A stretch of DNA of 64,000 nt. It comes from Valencia hispanica. Lineage: Eukaryota > Chordata > Actinopteri > Cyprinodontiformes > Valenciidae. Location of the stretch: positions 9,767,071 to 9,831,070 of the forward strand of contig OY747716.1 in NCBI GenBank assembly GCA_963556495.2, in the 5' to 3' direction. Shown piece by piece: positions 32,599 through 42,559 of this stretch. Below the pieces are notes generated by a model that was given only the letters and a program-made list of their open reading frames with translations, was not told where the DNA came from and did no database searches. How positions within the stretch are numbered: position 1 is the first letter of the stretch; every line of letters starts with the position of its first letter. A program made the translations under genes and the position numbers.

Positions 32599-34860
32599 TT
32601 AACGCTTTAAGCGCCAAAGTCGAAAAATTGCGACAAGCAACATTCCTGAATTTAACAAGCCACAGCTGTAAATACTATCCCTCATGTAGTTACTACTTTA
32701 CAACAAGAGATGGTAGACATCTCTAACTTCAACCTGAGCAACATTTGTGGGTATGGTACCATAGAGATTTTTGGAGTATTTACAGGTTGAAAACCGCCTG
32801 CAAGTCGAGGAGTCGTAGTAGCAGTCAGAACGTAGAGAGAGTGAATTGTAGAGAGAAAACGTACCCTGCCGAGAGATCTGTTCACCGCTGACAAAGCACT
32901 TCGTCAAGTAATTGCTGATTCAGATTCTGAGAAAGAATATTCTCTTTCTGATGAATATATCCAGTCATCCAGTGAGACAGAAAGTGTTTCAGTGCGTAGC
33001 GACAGCCAGTCCGTTCGCCATGATAATCCAAGGGCGCATAAAATGGGCCTGACGCACATCTTCAGCTTGTCCGGGGTGGGGGAACGGGACGGGGAGCCGG
33101 TAGCAGTGGGGTTCAAAACACCGCAGCTGCTTCTGATAGCCATGACGGTATAAAAGCAGCACATATAGTGTCCGATGCTCTGCTTCACCGGAGAAGGGGA
33201 GGGGGAGGCGGTAGCAGAGGGGGTTAAAACACCGCTGCTTCTTCAGCGCGCAGCAACAGCAAGCCTGTTAGCAATGAGTCTCCACAAGCAGCACATATTC
33301 AGGTCTGATGTTTTGCTCAACCGTGTCCGGGGTATGAGAATGTGGTAGCGGTAGTAAGGGTTTTCAAAACACCGCTAATGGTAACAAAGGAGGCAGGGGT
33401 GTAAAAACCCGTGGAAATAGCAGCAGACGTGGGAGAAATAGCGGGAGAAAATCCACTGCTAATAGCAGAGGAGGCAGCAGGGCTGTAGGCCTACATGATC
33501 CTGCTGTAAATGATGATGCTGGCTGGATTAACTTGGGAAATGAGGAACAGTACCACAAGTGGATAAGGTATTTTGATGAGCCTGTAGGGTATTGTGGAGA
33601 CAGGGATCTGTCAGAATCTGAGCCCATTGATTTCCTTTCAGTTTTTCTGACTGATGTATTCTGGAGCCTCATCACAAATGAAACTAACAAATATAACCCA
33701 CCAGTTTTTAGAGCGTGATGTACTAAAATCAAACTCCAGATTCCATGACTGGTATGATGTTACTGTCCCTGAAAGGAAAGCCTTCCTTTCACTTCATTTG
33801 TGCATGGGGTTTGTGGAAAAGCCTGATATTAACGACTATTGGTCAGGGTTTTGGGCAACTCACACACCTGGCTTTGGCAAAGTGATGACTAGAAACAGGT
33901 TTGAGGTCATCCTTTCTTTCCTCCACTTTGTAAACAATGATGAAAACGTTGAGAGGGGTCAGCCAAGTCACGATAGACTGTGCATCCAATAATCAATATG
34001 ATTAGTCCACATTTTTCAGCTGTCTATGCTCCACAGAAGGAACTTTCCTTGGATGAAATGACAATTGCACTCAATTAAAGATCAACGTTGAAGCTCTACA
34101 ACCCCCAACAAAACAGACAAATATGGATATAAAGCATTTGTCTTGAGTGAGGCCAGCTCAGGTTATGGTTTACAGTGGTCCATCTACACTGGAGATAATA
34201 CACATGATGAGGAAAATATGGGTGCCACACATCTCATGGTATATAAGGTATATATGGACAGCTATTACTCATCACCAGGCATAGCTAGTGAGTTAGCATC
34301 TAACAAAACTGGTATGTGTACTGGCACTGTGAACTGCAACCGGAGAGGGATGCCAAGCGGCCTGAGACCAGCCCAGCTGTTGCTGAGAAGAGGAGATGAC
34401 CCAAGGTTCATGTGACAGATTAAACTGCTGGCATGTGAATGGCATGACATGAAGCGTCTCACTCTGCTGTCCACCATTCATGGCAACACATGCACGAAGA
34501 AACAGATCCGCACAAAGGAAAATGGGACTGGGTTTCGGGAAATTGAGAAAGCAGTTTGCATTGACAGTTACAACTCATTTATTGGAGGTGTAGATAAAGC
34601 TGATCAACGAACGAAAACATACCTTTTTCTACACCGCTCAAGAAATGCCACAGAGGCTCACTGAACGATACTGGCTACGTAATGCGAACGATCGTTGAGA
34701 CTGTGCTGTGTGTTCCGATCGGACCCATCCAAAAGGCCGTCTCCAGACACAGTTCAGGTCCAGTCAGTGTGGAATAGGTCTGTGCACAGTACCTTGCAAT
34801 GAAAGATACCACACACTGAAGTACTACAAGCAATGTCATCTAGATCGATAAACATCTGCA
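32599..34860 (+). pseudogene. piggyBac-type transposase gene, broken
   Basis: The element starts at TTAA (32599-32602) with a piggyBac-like end CGCTTTAAGCGCCAAAG. The coding sequence runs through several frames. An acidic N-terminus (FTADKALRQVIADSDSEKEY, 32889-) is followed by a G/R/S-rich segment (33075-33480) built from a tandem repeat. The N-terminal domain reads WSLITNETNKY, WYDVTVPERKAFLSLHLCMG and FWATHTPGFGKVMTRNRF (33654-33992). Catalytic Asp motifs are LDEMTIAL (near 34050), YMDSYYSSP (near 34255) and GGVDKADQ (near 34590). A cysteine-rich C-terminus (QCGIGLCTVPCNERYH) ends near 34850. Stops at ~33990, ~34077 and ~34413, frameshifts and a missing segment after 33990 show it is dead. 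No right TTAA end was found. Confidence 0.85.
33075..33400 (+). repeat. ~110-bp tandem repeat in the piggyBac N-terminal region
   Basis: Three diverged copies (about 33070-33150, 33185-33270, 33320-33395) share GGGG(A)G.GG.GGCGGTAGCAG and GGTT.AAAACACCGC. The spacing is 110-130 bp. Confidence 0.55.
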
Positions 34861-34908
34861 AATATAAAAAACTCCCCCCCAAAAAAAGAAAAAACATGTA
34901 CATATATA

Positions 34909-36526
34909 CACTACCGTTCAAAAGTTTGGGGTCACCCAAACAATTTTGTGTTTTCCATGAAAAGTCACACTTATTCACCACCATACGTTGTGAAATGAAT
35001 AGAAAATAGAGTCAAGATATTGACAAGGTTAGAAATAATGATTTGTTTTTGAAATAAGATTTTTTTTTACATCAAACTTTGCTTTCGTCAAAGAATCCTC
35101 CATTTGCAGCAATTACAGCATTGCAGACCTTTGGCATTCTAGCTGTTAATTTGTTGAGGTAATCTGGAGAAATTGCACCCCACGCTTCTAGAAGCAGCTC
35201 CCACAATTTGGATTGGTTGGATGGGCACTTCTTGCGTACCATATGGTCAAGCTGCTCCCACAACAGCTCGATGGGGTTCAAATCTGGTGACTGCGCTGGC
35301 CACTCCATTACCGATAGAATACCAGCTGCCTGCTTCTTCTCTAAATAGTTCTTGCACAATTTGGAGGTGTGTTTTGGGTCATTGTCCTGTTGTAGGATGA
35401 AATTGGCTCCAATCAAGCGCTGTCCACTGGGTATGGCATGGCGTTGCAAAATGGAATGATAGCCTTCCTTATTCAGAATCCCTTTTACCCTGTACAAATC
35501 TCCCACCTTACCAGCACCAAAGCAACCCCAGACCATCACATTACCTCCACCATGCTTAACAGATGGCGTCAGGCATGCATCCAGCATCTTTTCAGTTGTT
35601 CTGCGTCTCACAAACGTTCTTCTTTGTGATCCAAACACCTCAAACTTGGATTCATCCATCCACAACACTTTTTTCCAGTCTTCCTCTGTCCAATGTCTGT
35701 GTTCTTTTGCCCATCTTAATCTTTTTCTTTTATTGGCCAGTCTCAGATATGGCTTTTTCTTTGCCACTCTGCCCTGAAGCCCAGAATCCCGCAGCCGCCT
35801 CTTCACTGTAGATGTTGACACTGGTGTTTGCGGCTACTATTTAATGAAGATGCCAGTTGGGGACCTGTGAGGCGTCTGTTTCTCAAACTAGAGACTCTAA
35901 TGTACTTATCTTCTTGCTCAGTTCTGCAACGCGGCCTCCCACTTCTTTTTCTACTCTGGTTAGAGCCTGTTTGTGCTGTCCTCTGAAGGGAGTAGTACAC
36001 ACCGTTGTAGGAAATCTTTAATTTCTTAGCAACTTCTCGCATGGAATAGCCTTCATTTCTAAGAACAAGAATAGACTGTCAAGTTTCAGATGAAAGTTCT
36101 CTTTTTCTGGCCATTTTGAGCGTTTAACTGACCCCACAAATGTGATGCTCCAGAAACTCAATCTGCTCAAAGGAAGGTCAGTTTTGTAGCTTCTGTACCG
36201 AGCTAAACTGTTTTCAGATGTGTGAACATGATTGCACAAGGGTTTTCTAATCATCAATTAGCCTTCTGAGCCAATGAGCAAACACATTGTACCATTAGAA
36301 CACTGGAGTGATAGTTGCTGGAAATGGGCCTCTATACACCTATGTAGATATTGCACCAAAAACCAGACATTTGCAGCTAGAATAGTCATTTACCACATTA
36401 GCAATGTATAGAGTGTATTTCTTTAAAGTTAAAACTAGTTTAAAGTTATCTTCATTGAAAAGTACAGTGCTTTTCCTTCAAAAATAAGGACATTTCAATG
36501 TGACCCCAAACTTTTGAACGGTAGTG
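34909..36526 (-). mobile_element. Tc1-type transposon with DD38E transposase, complete ends
   Basis: 1618 bp, flanked by TA (34907-34908 and 36527-36528). The terminal inverted repeats are 27 bp and perfect, beginning CACTACCGTTCAAAAGTTTG; inside this the two ends diverge. The transposase gene occupies 35072-36114 on the minus strand. Elements with this terminal sequence are widespread in fish and lampreys and are known for horizontal transfer. Confidence 0.9.
35072..36114 (-). pseudogene. DD38E Tc1-type transposase, two lesions
   Basis: It starts MARKRELSSET at 36114 and is followed at once by a stop codon (TGA) at about codon 12. The next frame (MREVAKKLKISYNGVYYSLQ, 35803-36042) carries the DNA-binding HTH motifs and a GRPRC linker. 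A one-base loss near 35825-35840 shifts to the second frame (35072-35821), which is open to the end. That frame has WMDESKFEVF (first Asp), LQQDNDPKH (second Asp) and SPDLNPIELLW (Glu). Between the second Asp and the Glu I count 38 residues, not the 34 of ordinary Tc1, because of a four-residue insertion around KKQAAGILSVMEW. This matches the DD38E type described as Intruder. The full length is ~347 codons. Confidence 0.85.
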
Positions 36527-36726
36527 TATATATAAATGAAACTAAAATATAAAAAAGATTAACATCTGAAAATGTAAGAAATTCAATACACCATAATATG
36601 CAAATTAGATAAGTGAATCTGTTCCTATCACAAACTGCGTCAAACTGAAGATTTTTCTAATTTGTGATATGCCTTTATCTCTAATGATATTTAAGCTACA
36701 GGCTTTTGAAATAGTAATATCAAAAT

Positions 36727-38727
36727 TTAAGATTTTTCTGAAAATATTCTAGCAACTAGACGCTCGGTCTGTACCGCAGCACCGAGCCCACTACCAATGT
36801 TATACCCAACTAGCACCAATGTAAAACAAATGTCAGAATTCCATGAATTAAACCGGAAAAACCTAAAAGAAATCATTAACCAATTAAGCTCCTCTTCCTG
36901 CTGTCTTGATATCCTACCTACAGCTTTCCTTAAGAAAGTTTTCCCTGTTATTGGGTCTGATCTGATTAAAATAGTGAACCCATTCCTCCTGTCAGGTGTC
37001 TTCCCCCAGGCTTTAAAAACAGCAGTTATTAAACCACTGCTAAAACAAAATAATCTGGACAACACGTTAGTGCAGAACTACAAGCCAATTTCTAATCTTC
37101 CATTCATCAGTAAAATTATTGAAAAAGCTGTGTTTCAACAGTTAAATAGCTTCATAACAATGACCAACCGCTTTGATGTTGTTCAGTCTGGTTTCCATGC
37201 TTGCCACACCACTGAGACTGCCCTTGTCAAAGTTTTCATGACCTCAGTGCAGCATTTGACACTGTTGATCATGATATACTATTGGAACTGTTGGTCCAGG
37301 TTGACATGCAAGATATTGAGTCGAGTTAAACAAAACAGTCAACACAACTTCGGTTCTGGAATACAGCCTCTGCCGGTTTATTAGTTTACATACCTTCTCT
37401 GAGCAGGACAAAGCATTGATGACAGTTCTGTCATCTTCAATTACCCCAGCAAGAGTCTCTCTCCAACATTAGCACACAGATTTTTATACCTAGTTCGTGC
37501 GTCATATTGATGCACAGTATCCAGTTTCCTGGAGAGCTGGGTCGGACTCTCTGGTACAGTACTTGGCTGGTTCGAGTCTTACCTAAAGAACAGGGACTTC
37601 TTTGTTTCAATAGGAAACTTTTCATCAGAACAAACAGAAATCAGGGTTCCATCCTGGGTCCCCTCATATTTAATATCTACATGCTCCCACTAGCCTTGAT
37701 TACAACAACCAATAAGATTAGCTACCATAACTATGCAGATGATACTCAGCTCTACATTACAATGTCACCAGGTGACTTTGAACCCAACCGAACCCTAAGT
37801 AAATGCATCGAGCAAATCAATGGATGGATGTGCCATAACTTTCTCCAGCTGAACAGAAACAAAACAGAAGTAATTACTTTTGGACCAAAACAAGAACGAT
37901 TAATAGTCAGCACACAGCTTCAGTTATTAAAGCTAGAAACTACTGATCAGGCCCGAAATCTTGGTGTAGTGATGGACTCAGACGTGAACCTCCAGGGTCA
38001 CATGAAGGCAAAAACAAGGTCAGCCTTATATCACCTGAGGAACATTTCTAGGATTAAAGGACTGATGTCGCAACAGGACCTCAAAAAACTCATCCATGTA
38101 TTTATCTTTAGTCGGATTGATTACTGCAACAGCGTCCTCACAGGTATGCCTAAAAAGTCAATTAGACAGCTGCTGCTGCTCGTGTCCTCACTAGAACCAA
38201 GAAAGTATAGAGCACATCACCGCAGTTCTAAAGTCCTTACTCTGGCTCCCCGTAGCTCAGAGAATAGACTTCAAAATACTTGCAGTAGTTTATAAATCAT
38301 TGAATGGCGTAGCGCAAAAATATTTTTAAGATCTACTGTCACAAAACCAACCCCATAGACCTATCAGGTCCTCTGATTCTAGTCTACTCAGCATCCCTAG
38401 AATTAGAACCAAACATGGAGAAGCAGCTTTTAGTTTCTATGCTCCTCTAATTTGGAACAAACTTCCAGACAACTGCAAAGCTGCTGAAAGACTGAGTTCT
38501 TTTAAATAACGGCTAAAAACCCATCTATTTAGAGCTGTCTTTGAGTAATGTTTTCATGTATCATGTTTTATATGTGCTTCATGCTTAATTGCTCTTTTTA
38601 CTTTATCCTAAAATCATGTAATGTTTTTACGTGTCATGTGCTCAGTGTGTTTTATGCTTTATTTCTATTTTTACATCTGTTGTGAATTGGCGCTATATAA
38701 ATAAACTGAATTGAATTGAATTGAATT
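36727..38727 (+). mobile_element. L2-like LINE, 5' truncated, split by an LTR-like insert
   Basis: The RT region runs 36797-37275 (NLKEIINQLSSSSCCLDILP, TAVIKPLLKQNNL, NYKPISNLPFISKIIEKAVF). It is interrupted by a ~250-bp insertion and resumes at ~37535 (WFESYL-type sequence, [26 protein letters not shown] active site, [41 protein letters not shown]). After 38295 the frame is shifted, but homology continues (ACCAAACATGGAGAAGCAGC) to a 3' tail GAATTGGCGCTATATAAATA and AATTG repeats at ~38727. The first part of the ORF, with the endonuclease, is absent. Same subfamily as the inverted copy at 45150-47150. Confidence 0.85.
37284..37530 (-). mobile_element. LTR-like insertion inside the L2 copy
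   Basis: About 250 bp interrupt the conserved RT sequence, by comparison with the copy at 45150-47150 (CATGATATACTATTGGAGCG... continuing to GAGCTGGGTCAGACTCTCTG). On the minus strand the insert has a TATA-like GGTATAAAAATC, a poly(A) signal CTAATAAACC and an end CCTGGACCAACA, all in the order expected of an LTR. One plausible pair of ends is TGTGCATC...ACCAACA. No clear target duplication. No coding capacity. Confidence 0.5.
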
Positions 38728-39179
38728 TTTACTTTACCCCTTAATCATGTAAAGCACCTTGAATTACCTTGTTGAAAGTGTGCTGTACAAATAACATTGC
38801 CTTGCCTATTGTAACACTATTAACACGCAATTTTTTAAAACAAAAATATCTAATCTTGTCTGGGCTAAACCCACACCATTAGTAAGAACACCGGTACACA
38901 ACAACACAGCAGTGAAACACAAATACAACAGTACAGTACTTACAAAATGTACTGAGGCAGTGTTGTTGTTGTCCATTTCTTTGCTCATTGTTCATATCCT
39001 GCTTTTACGCTGTCTGCTTCACTGCTGTCGGCATTTTTTAACTAGTGTGAAGCTGTGGGCCAACTGGAAAAATCCAATGTGAAAGTGCCAATGTCGCTAC
39101 CTAGCTTTGCAGTGTCAAACACACTTCTTTCAATAATTTGATTTTCTGAGTGACATGTAAACTGGGATAGGGATAGGCT
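38728..39179. other. Unannotated sequence
   Basis: A second LINE-type tail phrase (AAAGCACCTTGAATTACCTT, near 38752) follows the L2 tail; the rest is not recognised. Confidence 0.35.
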
Positions 39180-39248
39180 CCCATTCTGGTTGAGCTATTA
39201 GTCCGATTTTTGCTCCCATTCTGGTTGAGCTATTAGTCCGATTTTTGC
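39180..39248 (+). repeat. Two tandem copies of a 34-bp unit
   Basis: GCTCCCATTCTGGTTGAGCT plus ATTAGTCCGATTTTT occurs twice back to back. GTGCATGTAAACGTACTGAG follows at 39268. Probably the end of a MITE, with no partner end found. Confidence 0.6.
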
Positions 39249-39269
39249 TAATAGCTCGATTTAGATGTG

Positions 39270-39570
39270 CATGTAAACGTACTGAGCAAGGGACAGAGAC
39301 GGTTGATGTTATGGAGGTGGAAGTAGGCGGAGCGGGAAGTTAGGGAGGTTATGAGAGAACCAAATGTTAGTATCTTGTAAATAGTCAAGAAGGGAGGAGG
39401 GAGGTAGAGTTGTGGTGGGTTTGGAGGAGAGGTAGAGTTGGAAGACATCGGCATAGTAGTGGAAACTGATAACATATTTTCTGAAAATATTGCCAAGAGG
39501 TAAATGATAGAAAGGAGGGTCCCCAAGAGAGAGCCTTGGGGCATTCCACTAATTACTTTGGAAGGGTTGG
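39270..39570 (-). pseudogene. LINE reverse transcriptase fragment
   Basis: The minus frame begins MPQGSLLGTLLSIIYLL (RT motif B, normally GxPQGS.LGPLLF), then FSENMLSVSTTMP in place of the YADD segment, which is frameshifted, and ends in sequence resembling LTIYKILTF. It is a different LINE from the L2 copies nearby. Truncated at both sides. Confidence 0.6.
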
Positions 39571-41009
39571 GATTGAAAAGACTTTAGCTGTGACCCCTTC
39601 CTACTGTTCAGAAAGTGTGAGGGTATTTACTATCGGTCCAAGCTGTCGCCTGCCTTTCATCCAATAGCGATTGGATTTATCAACAATAATTTTGTCAACA
39701 ATTTCTATCAAAACAGTTGTCATTCTTAATTAGTTTAAATTTAATTTTTTATCCACTTTTTTCTGATATAACCCACATATTTTTTGTCAACAAAATGAAC
39801 ACTGACCAAAAATGATAAGGCTGCTTTGGTATCACAGCACCCTACAGAATGGATGGATAGATCGATGGATAGATTAATGGTATTTTGTGAGTATTTTCTT
39901 GGCATTTTTTCTTTCAACTTTTAAAATAACCAATTGGATGCTACGCTTATTAGTATGCTACATTAATTGTTGTGCATGATTTAGCTTTTTAAGTTGCACT
40001 AATCGACCTGTTCAGGTTGTATCACTTACAGTAAGCCTTTTTACACGTGGATCAAGGCACGATGTGTTTGTTCTCTTAATTACTTCTTTTACACATTTTA
40101 TGTCATTAGTACCAATAGTGAGAGAGATCAGCAAGCAGAACCATAGCACAACAAATCATTCACCAAGCCTAGTGATGAAGACTGCACTATAGACATGCGG
40201 ATGGTCTTTGCAAGGTCTTGGCAATGTCTTCTGAGAAGTGTCTCCTCTTACACATGATACAGCATGGCAGTATTCTGATGGTTCTGAGCATGCACAAATT
40301 ATTACATGCTTAATCTATAGTCATGTAATGATAGTAATGTCATGCTAGCATGGTTTGATCTTCTAGCAGGTCTAAGATAGTCCTGTCAGGTTGTTTCTCA
40401 GTGCATGAGGTTGTGGGTGTATGTGGTTGGATAATCCTAATAAGATGCTGCTAGTGTATATAGGATGTAGAAGATTAATAGCAGCTTGTCTAGTCAATAT
40501 AGGGGGAGAAAAAGAGTGTAGGAGCATCTGGATTTCATTTACTCTAAAAAGTTTTTAAAAATTTGATACTATCTCTTTGATCATTAAGTTGATGGAGAGG
40601 AATGTACCCTTAGAAGTAGTTTTAGCCTTTTTAACATTCATTTACATCACTAATAAGCAGACAGATGACCAGCAAACCTGAAGATCTAAATTTTGCGTAT
40701 TATAACACTATCCCATAGAGATTGATTCTCATCTATGAGCACTTTTAAAACACAAATGTTGGCTTTTTGGCTCCTAGTCCTACTGTTGGTGTCTTATTAT
40801 CTTTTAAAGCCATACACGGCTGAATGTGAGGAGCGCAGTGCTGAAAGCACCACTCTACATTGCTCAAGGGCTGCCTGAAGCTGCTTAGACTTCTTTGCAG
40901 ACCTCTGTCTTCTCTGTGTGACCATCAAAATGCATCTTTAAAGTGTTTGGTTTGTAAACCTGAGGGGATTCAAGAAAGATGTATTTCCCCCTGGTCCAAC
41001 GTAGCTCTC
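39571..41009. other. Unannotated sequence
   Basis: A short GATGGATAGATC-type microsatellite lies near 39848. No gene recognised over ~1.4 kb. Confidence 0.4.
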
Positions 41010-42260
41010 TGTAATGCAATTTAATTCAATTCACAACATAAAAACACATGCAATTTATACTCAAAACTATACATCATATCATATAGAACAATTTAAAGTC
41101 TATTACATACATTTCAATTTGTTCCTACTTCTCAAACAATGCAGTAGCAAATATGGAGAGGAAAGTCCCCCTTTAACAGAAAGAAACCTCCAACAGAACC
41201 TGGCTCAATGTGAGTGACCATCTGCGGGGTTTGAGAGGACAGAGCATACAGACTAAAAAGGAACCTTGAGTACAAGAGTACTTTTAATGTTAGATAAAAA
41301 GACTTCATGGCAGTAGTAGCTCCTTTAGTGGCTTCATCTAGGAGAGAAACACAGCTAAACAGTAAAGCTTTGAACCAGTTGTAAAATCTATATAAGAGAT
41401 AGAACTAAAACTTCATTGATTATGCATATTAATACTGTTAAAAGAGGTAAAGGCAGTGTTTCTTAAACTTTTTTTTAAATCATTCCCCACTTTGGACAAA
41501 GGAGCATACACAAGCCCACCCCCCTGCTTTTATCGCCCCAACAGAATGGTGACCACGTCTGATTTTTAAAGTATTTTATTAATATAAATAGCCGAGTTAG
41601 TTTACAAGTTTTTAAGGGTATAAATTAATTGGAAAAAGGGGTTGCGCACTGGTATAAAACCGGCTTAGAAATATATGCTGTCAGTAGTTGCTACATGTAG
41701 AACTTCAGCTCACAGTTGGAGAAAATAAAAGTTGTATTTTTATTACAAATCTTAGTAGTTTTATCACAATACAAAATAAAATATATAAAGAGCAAGATAC
41801 TCATCCCTGTATTTCCTCCGTGGTTGACCGTGTGACTTCTCTGACTCTGAAACGTTCCCTGATCTTTTTAGATATTTGAACATTTTGTAGATGGAATCTC
41901 TGATAATGCGGCTACTTCAGCTTGTTTTGTTCTGCTGCCATATATTCTGACGTCAAACTCCCAGCCCGATATTCCAGGTCCCGGTTCTGTTTACAATGAT
42001 GATCACAATTGCTAATTTATTTCAGTGTGTTTAATTTTGTGAGAGGGGGGAGTTGGTTGATATAATTTACAGTGCAGTGAAACATTCACAATGATAGAAT
42101 TTAGGGGGGAAAAAACTATTTAAATCCCGTTTATGTCACGCCCCACCTGCAATACCTCTGTGCCCCACTAGTTTGAGAAACACTGGGTAAAGGAGATATT
42201 AAACATCTGAGTAGACTCATACAGACAGCCAATTCAATCAAGTCCAGAGAATAAAAATCC
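41010..42260 (-). mobile_element. L2-type LINE 3' region, split by a hAT MITE
   Basis: The minus strand of 41150-41300 matches the tail seen at 51161-52108 and 27010 (GGTTTCTTTCTGTTAAAGGG, GCCAGGTTCTGTTGGAGG, CTGTCCTCTCAAACCCC). It continues past the MITE (41454-42185) to about 42260. Heavily decayed. Confidence 0.5.
41454..42185. mobile_element. hAT-type MITE with perfect 8-bp target duplication
   Basis: 732 bp. The ends CAGTGTTTCTTAAACTTTTT and the inverse AGTTTGAGAAACACTG form terminal inverted repeats of ~16 bp. The flanks are GGTAAAGG at 41446-41453 and GGTAAAGG at 42186-42193, an exact 8-bp duplication as made by hAT transposases. The inside is AT-rich with no transposase; the 63-codon ORF at 41688 is not recognised. 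Restoring a single GGTAAAGG joins the two parts of the surrounding L2-type repeat. Confidence 0.9.
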
Positions 42261-42559
42261 ATGTTCAACTGCCAAACAGGAAGTAACCCACTATTTCTTA
42301 CCCACAGTGAAGTGCTTGTCTTTTTGACTATGATTTCCATTAGAGTAAAACCTTATTATCATAGTATCCTTAAACTCTATACAGCAGCCCGTATGTTAAA
42401 CAGACCTTGTGTCTTTTGGCTTGCTAATGTTTTTCCTAGATAGCACATGCTATCCATTTTCTTCTACTGTTAAGCCTCTCTCAGGTATACACAGCAAACT
42501 GTATTACTGACAGGTCAGAAAAGATTGGGATGTTATCCTTTCACTTCATGCTATTTAGT
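42261..42559. other. Unannotated sequence
   Basis: Nothing recognised. Confidence 0.3.
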
